Source: CAYXAA01 sp964462985 (GTDB lineage: Bacteria > Pseudomonadota > Alphaproteobacteria > Rhizobiales > Stappiaceae). From it: 64,000 bases of DNA. The DNA is taken from contig CAYXAA010000002.1 in assembly GCA_964462985.1 (NCBI GenBank), positions 1-64,000 on the forward strand. The letters are read 5' to 3'. Below are positions 23,765 to 30,472 of the stretch, one piece after another. Position numbers and translations under genes: made by a program. The notes beneath the pieces are model-generated. The model was not told the DNA's origin. It did not search any database and saw only the letters and a list, made by a program, of their open reading frames with translations. Within the stretch, counting starts at the first letter, position 1; every line of letters begins with the position of its first letter.

Positions 23765-24387
23765 AATTGACTGCGACGAACGAAAAGGGCGAACGCGGGC
23801 CTCGGGCACGGACGCGGCGCCTGATGTTGGAGACGGCTACCCGGCTTATGCAGGCCGGACTGACGCCCTCGGTCAGCGAAGTCGCCGAGGCGGCCGGGGT
23901 CTCGCGGGCTACCGCCTACCGCTACTTCCCCAGCCAGGCCGCCCTAGTGGATGCTGTGGTCGATGCGGCGCTGGGACCTATCCTGAGATGGGAAAGCCGG
24001 TTGCCGGACGCCGTCGCGCGGGTCGAGGATCTCTTTCGCACTTCGCTGCCGCGGATCGATGCGTTCGAAGCCTCGTTCAAAGCCGCTCTAAAGCTGGCGT
24101 TGGACCAATGGGCGCAGCGTCAGGCGGGGGCGCGGGAGGACGAACCACAATTCAAGCGAGGCCACCGTATTGCCCTCTTGCGTCACGCTCTGGAGCCTCT
24201 GAGCGACCGACTTACCAACGAGGAAATCGATCGCCTCGCTCAGGCACTCTCACTGATCTTCGGCGTCGAGGCACTGGTCGTTCTGAAGGATATCTGGGGA
24301 CTCGACAGCAAGGATGCCGAGAACGTGGCAACATGGGCCGCGCTGATGCTGGTGCGAGCCGTGGCCGATAGACCGGAGGCACGCTAA
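23749..24387 (+). CDS. TetR-family transcriptional regulator
   Basis: A 212-residue regulator. The helix-turn-helix (SVSEVAEAAGVSRATAYRYFPSQ) is at about residues 42-64; the rest is the variable helical ligand domain. The ATG at 23749 lies within a nested palindrome; an ATG-like start eight codons upstream (23725) is possible. It diverges from the UPF0261-TIM barrel-cupin operon across about 226 bases and is the likely repressor of it. The next operon, an ABC importer, starts 329 bases downstream. Confidence 0.83.
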   Translation: MQISRQLTATNEKGERGPRARTRRLMLETATRLMQAGLTPSVSEVAEAAGVSRATAYRYFPSQAALVDAVVDAALGPILRWESRLPDAVARVEDLFRTSLPRIDAFEASFKAALKLALDQWAQRQAGAREDEPQFKRGHRIALLRHALEPLSDRLTNEEIDRLAQALSLIFGVEALVVLKDIWGLDSKDAENVATWAALMLVRAVADRPEAR

Positions 24388-24393
24388 CGCGCG

Positions 24394-24410
24394 ATCTGGC
24401 TAGACCAGAT
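24394..24410. promoter_or_regulatory. Palindrome ATCTGG-N5-CCAGAT after the TetR gene
   Basis: Perfect 6-bp arms around CTAGA, 7 bases after the TetR stop codon. The centre reads TGGCTAGACCA, one position from the TGGTNNNACCA sites in this window, and also resembles the TGGTCTAGACCA core of GntR/HutC operators. It could be an operator or a weak hairpin; it has no T-run. Confidence 0.4.
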
Positions 24411-24575
24411 TAGGCTACCTTCTGCCGCGTAGAGAATGCCCCTCGGCGGGACAGGAAGGCAGACGCACGCTTGAAGCACATCCGGAGGGTTCGCCAAAAT
24501 CGCGATTTCCGGACACATCTCTGCAGAGGAGGCGCTAGTACGAAAACGACAAGTCGCTTGACTGACTTCACGGTT

Positions 24576-24586
24576 TGGTACTACCA
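24576..24586. promoter_or_regulatory. FadR-type operator candidate TGGTACTACCA
   Basis: A perfect TGGT-N3-ACCA palindrome 131 bases upstream of the binding-protein start, overlapping the region just after a TTGACT -35-like element. It is the fourth such site found in an upstream region in this window. No GntR gene lies next to it, so a regulator acting from elsewhere is implied. Confidence 0.5.
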
Positions 24587-24716
24587 GATTCAACATAATA
24601 ACAAAGACGGCATGCCGGCCCGGACAACCTTGACGAACAGGCGGGAAGGCCTGTCCGTCACGAGCTGAGCGCTCGGGCCGCTGGGGATTGCGAGCGTAAG
24701 GATGGGAGGAATCGCT

Positions 24717-26024
24717 ATGCGCATGGAAATGAAGGGCCTGTTTGCGGGCATATCGCTGCTTGCCATGGGAGCATCAGCGAACGCACAGGAGTTGACGATC
24801 TTCTGGGCGGAGTGGGATCCCGCAAACTATCTGCAGGAGCTCGCGAACGAGTACGAGGCCGCAACGGGCGTCAGGGTCACCGTCGAGACCACCCCGTGGG
24901 CTGACTTCCAGACGAAGGCATTCACCGAGTTCAACGCGCACGGTTCGGCCTACGACATGGTCGTCGGCGACTCGCAATGGCTTGGGGCCGCATCCGAAGC
25001 TGGCCACTACGTCGACCTCACGGACTTCTTCAACAAGCATAACCTCAATGAGGTTATGGCTCCCGCGACGGTAAAGTACTACGCGGAGTACCCGGCAAAC
25101 TCCGGAAAGTACTGGGCGATCCCGGCGGAGGGAGATGCCGTTGGCTGGTCCTATCGCAAGGACTGGTTCGAGGACCCGAAGGAAATGGAGGCGTTCAAGG
25201 CCAAATACGGCTACGATCTTGCCCCACCAAAGACCTGGGCCGAGCTGCGCGACATTGCCGAATTCTTCCATCGCCCAGACGAAAACCGATACGGAATCGC
25301 CATTTACACCGACAACTCTTACGACGGTCTGGTGATGGGCGTGGAAAACGCCATCTTCTCCTACGGCGGCGAGCTGGGCAACTATCAGACCTACGAGGTC
25401 GATGGCATCATCAACTCGGAGAAGAACATCAAGGCGCTCGAGGTGTACCGCGAGCTCTACGGCTTTACGCCTCCCGGCTGGGCCAAGTCCTTCTTCGTCG
25501 AGAACAACCAGGCGATCACCGAGAACCTGGCGGCGATGAGCATGAACTACTTCGCCTTCTTCCCGGCGCTGATCAACGAGGCTTCGAACCCGAACGCCAA
25601 GGTGACCGGCTTCTTCGCCAATCCGGCTGGACCGGATGGCGACCAGTATGCAGCCCTTGGCGGACAGGGCATCTCGATCGTCTCCTATTCGGAGAATCAG
25701 GAAGAAGCTTTCAAGTTCCTGGAGTGGTTCATCAAGGACGAGACGCAGAAGCGGTGGGCCGAACTCGGCGGGTACACGGCAAGCGCTGCGGTGTTGGAGT
25801 CCGAGGAATTCCAGAACGCGACTCCCTACAACAAGGCCTTCTACGAGACGATGTTCAAGGTGAAGGACTTCTGGGCGACGCCGGAGTATGCCGAGCTCCT
25901 GATCCAGATGAACCAGCGCATCTATCCGTATGTCACCGGAGGTCAGGGGACGGCGAAAGAAGCGCTTGATGCGCTCGCGGCCGACTGGAACGCGACCTTC
26001 AAGAAGTACGGCCGCATCAAGTAA
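24717..26024 (+). CDS. ABC transporter substrate-binding protein
   Basis: A 435-residue extracellular solute-binding protein. The signal peptide ends after about residue 23 (ANA before QELTIF). The mature part begins with the typical ELTIFWAEWDPANYL strand. The ATG at 24717 is 6 bases after GGGAGGA, which itself overlaps an in-frame ATG at 24702, so the shorter start is preferred. It heads an operon of two permeases, a small membrane protein and two ATPases. The ligand may be a polyol, glycerol-like compound or sugar, by analogy only. Confidence 0.89.
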   Translation: MRMEMKGLFAGISLLAMGASANAQELTIFWAEWDPANYLQELANEYEAATGVRVTVETTPWADFQTKAFTEFNAHGSAYDMVVGDSQWLGAASEAGHYVDLTDFFNKHNLNEVMAPATVKYYAEYPANSGKYWAIPAEGDAVGWSYRKDWFEDPKEMEAFKAKYGYDLAPPKTWAELRDIAEFFHRPDENRYGIAIYTDNSYDGLVMGVENAIFSYGGELGNYQTYEVDGIINSEKNIKALEVYRELYGFTPPGWAKSFFVENNQAITENLAAMSMNYFAFFPALINEASNPNAKVTGFFANPAGPDGDQYAALGGQGISIVSYSENQEEAFKFLEWFIKDETQKRWAELGGYTASAAVLESEEFQNATPYNKAFYETMFKVKDFWATPEYAELLIQMNQRIYPYVTGGQGTAKEALDALAADWNATFKKYGRIK

Positions 26025-26042
26025 GCGCCGGGCGAACAGGCG

Positions 26043-26065
26043 GGAGGCGGCGCTCTGCCGCCTCC
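26043..26065 (+). other. Strong intercistronic stem-loop after the binding-protein gene
   Basis: Perfect 9-bp arms GGAGGCGGC (26043-26051) and GCCGCCTCC (26057-26065) enclose GCTCT. It begins 18 bases after the stop codon and has no T-run, so it is more likely an mRNA stabiliser or partial attenuator that raises the binding protein above the permeases than a full terminator. Confidence 0.65.
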
Positions 26066-26147
26066 TCGCGTTGCTCGTGCCGCCGTGTTCGGCAAAGTTC
26101 GCGCGGAGGGCGGAAGCCTGGGACAGCTCTGGGAGGAGCAGGGTTTG

Positions 26148-27053
26148 GTGACTTTGACGATTAATACCACGCTCGACCCACAGTCGCGCGCCGCGCGACG
26201 AGGGATGAGCGATCTGACGATCAGGAACCTCTTCATCATACCGACGATCCTGTTCCTGATCATCTTCAACATCTTTCCGCTGCTCTACTCGCTGGGCTAC
26301 TCGTTCACCGACTTCCGCGCCTCGACGAATGCGCCCGCCAACTTCGTCGGTCTCGCCAACTACCGGGCGCTGCTCAACGATCCCTTCATCTGGTCGAACT
26401 TCGCCATCACGGCGAAATACGTGATCGTCTCTGTGGTCGGCCAGGTGGTGGTCGGCTTCGGCGTGGCGATGCTGCTCAACCGCGACATTCCGTTCAAGGG
26501 CCTCATCACCACGCTGCTACTGCTGCCGATGATGCTGTCGATGGCAGTCGTCGGCCTGTTCTGGAAACTGCTCTACGATCCGTCCTTCGGCATTATCAAC
26601 TACGTGCTGGGCCTGGGCCGGTTCGAATGGCTGTCGGACCCGGAAATGGCGCTCTACGCCGTGGCGATCACCGATATCTGGATGTGGTCGCCCTTCGTGA
26701 TGCTGCTCTCGCTGGCCGGGCTTTCGGCGGTGCCGAAGCATCTTTACGAGGCCGCCGCCATCGACCGCGCCGGTCCCTTCTACACCTTCTTCCGCATCAC
26801 CCTGCCGCTGGTGGCACCGATCCTGATGATCGCGATCATCTTCCGCACCATGGAGGCGTTCAAGACATTCGACCTGGCATACATCCTGACCAGTCAGCCG
26901 ACGACCGAGCTGATCTCGATCCGGCTGTACAAGATGGCGTTCCAGGAATGGCAGACCGGCATGTCCTGCGCGCTCGCCTATATCGTGCTGATCATGGTGA
27001 TCGCGATCACCAACATCTACGTCAAGTATCTGAACAAGGTGAAGGAGCGCTGA
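26148..27053 (+). CDS. ABC transporter permease (MalF type)
   Basis: A 301-residue permease with about six spans, the first LFIIPTILFLIIFNIFPLLYSL. The EAA loop is YEAAAIDRAGPFYTFF...TLP, with DRA where DGA is usual. The GTG at 26148 is preceded by GGGAGGAG with 9-base spacing; the frame open from 26085 would include the stem-loop region tail. It ends one base before the next permease gene start. Confidence 0.88.
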   Translation: MTLTINTTLDPQSRAARRGMSDLTIRNLFIIPTILFLIIFNIFPLLYSLGYSFTDFRASTNAPANFVGLANYRALLNDPFIWSNFAITAKYVIVSVVGQVVVGFGVAMLLNRDIPFKGLITTLLLLPMMLSMAVVGLFWKLLYDPSFGIINYVLGLGRFEWLSDPEMALYAVAITDIWMWSPFVMLLSLAGLSAVPKHLYEAAAIDRAGPFYTFFRITLPLVAPILMIAIIFRTMEAFKTFDLAYILTSQPTTELISIRLYKMAFQEWQTGMSCALAYIVLIMVIAITNIYVKYLNKVKER

Positions 27054-27054
27054 G

Positions 27055-28014
27055 ATGGCGGCCGTCCAGACCGCGTCGGAGCGGGTCTTCAACAAGGTTG
27101 CGATCGTCGCCGTCCTGATCGTAACGCTGATCTTCCTGGCACCGATCTACTGGATCGTGTCGACATCATTCAAGCCGCGCAACCTGGCAACGACGATCCC
27201 GCCGACCATCGTGTTCGAGCCGGAGATATCGCCCTTCGTCAAGCTGGCGCTGCGGCGCTCGCAGCTGCGCGAACAGCCAACTCCGGAGGAATATGCTGCA
27301 GCGCCGTGGTGGGAACGGCGGGTGCTCGACGGCGGCGAAAAGATCGTTCGCGACGGCAGGGGCAACGTCCAGCTTTCAGGCTATCCCAGCCGCTTCCTTA
27401 ATTCGCTCATCATCGCGATTACCTCGACGGTACTGGCGGTCGGGATGGGAACCATCACTGCCTACGGGTTTTCGCGCTTCAAAGTGAAAGGCGAACAAGA
27501 CTGGCTGTTCTTCATTCTGTCGACGCGCATGCTGCCGCCGGTGGTGGTGGCAATTCCAATGTTCCTGATGTACCGGGCCGTCGGGCTCAACGACACCCAT
27601 GTCGGCCTGATCATCCTCTACACCGCCTTCAATCTCTCCTTCTCCGTCTGGCTGATGAAGGGATTCATCGACGAGATCCCGAAGGAATATGAGGAGGCAG
27701 CGCTCGTCGACGGCTACACCCGGATGGAGGCGTTCTTCAAGATCGTGCTGCCGGAAGCGGCGACAGGCATTGCGGCAACTGCCGTGTTCTGCTTCATCAC
27801 GGCCTGGAACGAGTATGCCTTTGCGCTGATCATGACCCGGCGTGACGCCCAGACCGCGCCTCCCTTCATCCCGAGCCAGGTCGGGTCGGGCCTGCCCGAC
27901 TGGACCGTGATTGCGGCCGGCACCTTCCTGTTCCTGTTGCCCGTCGCCATCTTCACCTTCCTGCTGCGCAACCACCTGCTCCGCGGGATGAGCTTCGGAG
28001 CGATCCGCAAATGA
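27055..28014 (+). CDS. ABC transporter permease (MalG type) with a large first periplasmic loop
   Basis: A 319-residue permease, about 40 residues longer than usual. The extra part is a hydrophilic segment after the first span (about residues 37-102, from FKPRN to YPSRF), which includes a proline-rich stretch and would lie in the periplasm. The EAA loop YEEAALVDGYTRMEAFFKIVLP is normal. It begins one base after the preceding stop and its own stop overlaps the small membrane protein gene (ATGA). Confidence 0.88.
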   Translation: MAAVQTASERVFNKVAIVAVLIVTLIFLAPIYWIVSTSFKPRNLATTIPPTIVFEPEISPFVKLALRRSQLREQPTPEEYAAAPWWERRVLDGGEKIVRDGRGNVQLSGYPSRFLNSLIIAITSTVLAVGMGTITAYGFSRFKVKGEQDWLFFILSTRMLPPVVVAIPMFLMYRAVGLNDTHVGLIILYTAFNLSFSVWLMKGFIDEIPKEYEEAALVDGYTRMEAFFKIVLPEAATGIAATAVFCFITAWNEYAFALIMTRRDAQTAPPFIPSQVGSGLPDWTVIAAGTFLFLLPVAIFTFLLRNHLLRGMSFGAIRK

Positions 28015-28241
28015 GCTTTCGCACCTTCAACGAGCGCTGGCTCCATCCGGCCACCCAAGCCCTGATGATCTTCGGCATCATTGCGCTATGCCAGCCTTGG
28101 AGCTTTTTCCTGCATCGCTACGGGGTCACGATGATTTTGGTCGGGCTGGTCGGCTTTATCGTCACCAGCAAGATTGCGCCGGCTCCGAAGAGCGCCCACG
28201 GCGTGTTCGACGTCTCCGATCACCACGAGGGCAAGGCATGA
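28011..28241 (+). CDS. Small two-span membrane protein of an ABC importer operon
   Basis: A 76-residue protein with two predicted membrane helices (about residues 15-33 and 38-55) and a soluble, His-containing tail (VSDHHEGKA). It overlaps the permease before it and the ATPase after it by 4 bases each, so its expression is tied to the transporter. I do not recognise a named domain. The rhizobial glycerol importer has a small membrane subunit (GlpU) next to two ATPases, and this may be an analogue without being the same family. Function unknown. Confidence 0.78.
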   Translation: MSFRTFNERWLHPATQALMIFGIIALCQPWSFFLHRYGVTMILVGLVGFIVTSKIAPAPKSAHGVFDVSDHHEGKA

Positions 28242-29344
28242 CGCAGATTGAACTTCGCGGCGTGCAGAAGTGGTTCGGGGCGCTCCAGGTCATCAAGGAC
28301 ATGAACCTAACGATCCAAGGTGGCGAGTTTATCGTCATGCTCGGCCAGTCCGGCTGCGGCAAGACGACGACACTGCGGGCTGTCGCGGGCCTAGAGACGA
28401 TCGATGAGGGCGATATCCTGATCGACGGCAAGCCGGTGCAGCACCTGAAATGTTCCGACCGGGACATTGCCATGGTGTTCCAGTCGTTCTCGCTCTATCC
28501 GCACATGACGGTCTTCGAAAACATAGCCTTTCCCTTGCGTGCGACACGCATGGGACGCGCGGCCGTCGATCAGGCCGTCCGCGAGATCGCCAAGGTACTG
28601 CGGATTACCGATCTTCTCGACCACAGGCCCTCTGCACTGTCGGGCGGCGACATGCAGCGCGTTGCCATTGGCCGAGCCCTTGTGCGCAAGCCCAAGGCGA
28701 TGCTGATGGACGAGCCGATCGGAGCGCTCGACGCCAAGTTGCGCGAGGAGATGCGCGCGGAGATCAAGCGCCTGCACATCAAACAGGAATCAACCACGAT
28801 CTACGTGACCCACGATCAGGTCGAGGCGATGAGTCTCGCCGACCGCATCGTGGTGATGCACGAAGGCGTTTTGCAGCAGGTCGGCTCGCCAGAAGACGTC
28901 TATGCCCGGCCGCAGAACCTGTTCGTCGCCCAATTTGTCGGCAGTCCGGTCATGAACGTCGTACCTGCCCACGTGAAAAACGAGGCCGGCGCCGTCAGCG
29001 TCGCGGTCGGCAAGGCAACCCCTGGATTTACATTCCCGCGCGAACTGCTGCCCCAGCTCAACGGTCATGCAACCGAGGGCAATCTCGCGCTTGGAATTCG
29101 GCCGGAGGGCGTTCTCGTGTCCCGTGAACCGCGCGAAGGCTACTTGCCGGTCGAGGCACATATCATTGAGCCGCTCGGGTCCCACGACATTGTGGACCTC
29201 AAGGTCGGCGACGGCATGCTGCGCGCGCGCACTCCGGCAGGGTTCGTCCCACGGGCGGGAGAACAGGTGCACGCTCGCATCGACCCCGCGCAAGCGCACT
29301 TCTTCGATACCAGGAGCGGCGAGTCGCTCGGAGTAAGGCTGTAA
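28238..29344 (+). CDS. ABC transporter ATP-binding protein 1 of a twin-ATPase importer
   Basis: A 368-residue MalK-like ATPase. Walker A GQSGCGKTT (36-44), Walker B LMDEP with Glu159, H-switch His192 and a C-terminal TOBE domain are all present. The signature is LSGGD (134-138) rather than LSGGQ. The start at 28238 overlaps the small protein's stop; the longer frame from 28088 was rejected. It is followed after 3 bases by a second ATPase, so the importer may use a heterodimer. Confidence 0.9.
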   Translation: MTQIELRGVQKWFGALQVIKDMNLTIQGGEFIVMLGQSGCGKTTTLRAVAGLETIDEGDILIDGKPVQHLKCSDRDIAMVFQSFSLYPHMTVFENIAFPLRATRMGRAAVDQAVREIAKVLRITDLLDHRPSALSGGDMQRVAIGRALVRKPKAMLMDEPIGALDAKLREEMRAEIKRLHIKQESTTIYVTHDQVEAMSLADRIVVMHEGVLQQVGSPEDVYARPQNLFVAQFVGSPVMNVVPAHVKNEAGAVSVAVGKATPGFTFPRELLPQLNGHATEGNLALGIRPEGVLVSREPREGYLPVEAHIIEPLGSHDIVDLKVGDGMLRARTPAGFVPRAGEQVHARIDPAQAHFFDTRSGESLGVRL

Positions 29345-29347
29345 GCG

Positions 29348-30421
29348 ATGGCCCATATCGAACTGAGAGACGTCACGAAGACGTTCGGCACCAACACAGC
29401 CCTTCGCGACCTCAACCTGGAGGTGGCCGACGGCCAGTTCTTCGTGCTGCTCGGCGAGACCGGCGCCGGCAAGACCACGACGCTGCGCATCGTCGCCGGC
29501 CTGGAGAAGCCTACGACCGGCACCGTGTTGATTGATGGGGTCGACGTCAGCGGCTGGGGCGCGGCCGAGCGCGACGTGGCGCTCGTGCTGCAGCAGTATT
29601 CGCTCTACCCGCGCTACACCGTGCGGGAGAATCTTGAGTTCCCGCTGAAATCCAGGATCCGCCGAATTGAACCCTCCGAGCGTGCGGCACGAGTTGAACG
29701 CGTTGCCAAGACGCTGCGCATCGACCATCTCCTCGACCGAAAGACCGACCGCCTGTCCGGCGGAGAGATGCAGCGCGTCTCGATCGGCCGCGCCATCGTA
29801 CGCAAGCCGCGCGTCTTCCTGATGGACGAACCGCTGTCGGCGCTCGATGCCAAGCTCCGCGAAGCGCTGCGCACCGAACTGAAGAACCTGCAGATGAACC
29901 TCGGTGCCACCTTCCTGTTCGTGACCCACGATCAGGTCGAGGCGATGTCGATGGGCGATCGAATCGGCGTGCTCGACCGCGGCCGGCTCATCCAGGTCGG
30001 CACGCCGGCCGAAATCTACACGCGACCGAGAAACACCTTCGTGGCGCGCGCCGTGGGCTCGCCGCCGATGAACCTCATTGACGGCGCCCTCAGCGGCGAA
30101 AGGGCCATTGCCACCTCCGGGTTCAGCCTGCCGATCGCGGTCGGCGCAAACGGCACGGAGGGCCGGGAACTCACCTTCGGCATCCGGCCGGAAGATATGT
30201 TCCTCGAAAGTGGATCTCCCGCTCATGCACGGGTCCACGACGTCGAGAACTATGGGGTTGAAAAGATCGTCACCCTGCGCGCCGGCGACAGCCTGATCCG
30301 GCTGACCACCCCGGCGCACCAGAACCTGCAGATCGATGAGGAGGTGCAGTTTTCCTGCAACCCCAAAAAGGTCATCCTGTTCGACAGGGCGACAGGCGAC
30401 AGCCTTGCCCATCCAGGTTAG
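29348..30421 (+). CDS. ABC transporter ATP-binding protein 2 of a twin-ATPase importer
   Basis: A 357-residue ATPase of the same MalK/GlpT class. Walker A is GETGAGKTT (36-44), the signature LSGGE (136-140), and Walker B FLMDEP with Glu161; a TOBE domain follows. The sequence differs clearly from its neighbour, so it is not a recent duplicate. Paired ATPases with different signatures occur in the rhizobial glycerol importer GlpSTPQV; that parallel is a hint at substrate class, not proof. Last gene of the operon. Confidence 0.9.
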   Translation: MAHIELRDVTKTFGTNTALRDLNLEVADGQFFVLLGETGAGKTTTLRIVAGLEKPTTGTVLIDGVDVSGWGAAERDVALVLQQYSLYPRYTVRENLEFPLKSRIRRIEPSERAARVERVAKTLRIDHLLDRKTDRLSGGEMQRVSIGRAIVRKPRVFLMDEPLSALDAKLREALRTELKNLQMNLGATFLFVTHDQVEAMSMGDRIGVLDRGRLIQVGTPAEIYTRPRNTFVARAVGSPPMNLIDGALSGERAIATSGFSLPIAVGANGTEGRELTFGIRPEDMFLESGSPAHARVHDVENYGVEKIVTLRAGDSLIRLTTPAHQNLQIDEEVQFSCNPKKVILFDRATGDSLAHPG

Positions 30422-30472
30422 CGTCGGGCCCGTAATCGGTGACCGGCGATTCAAGTCGGCAGTGTAATCGGC

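Larger units (their letters stand above)
24388..24716. other. Regulatory region upstream of the second ABC importer
   Basis: A 329-base gap without a gene. It carries two operator-like palindromes (24394-24410 and 24576-24586), a TTGACT at 24558-24563 that could be a -35 element, and an AT-rich stretch at 24587-24610. No convincing -10 can be placed with normal spacing. The ribosome site GGGAGGA ends 6 bases before the binding-protein start. Confidence 0.5.

Noticed and set aside
24558..24599. Sigma-70 promoter TTGACT with CATAAT
   Set aside because: The spacer would be 30 bases, far outside the normal range.
28790..30454. Antisense frame of 554 codons opposite the two ATPases
   Set aside because: It covers parts of two unrelated sense genes and shows no recognisable features.
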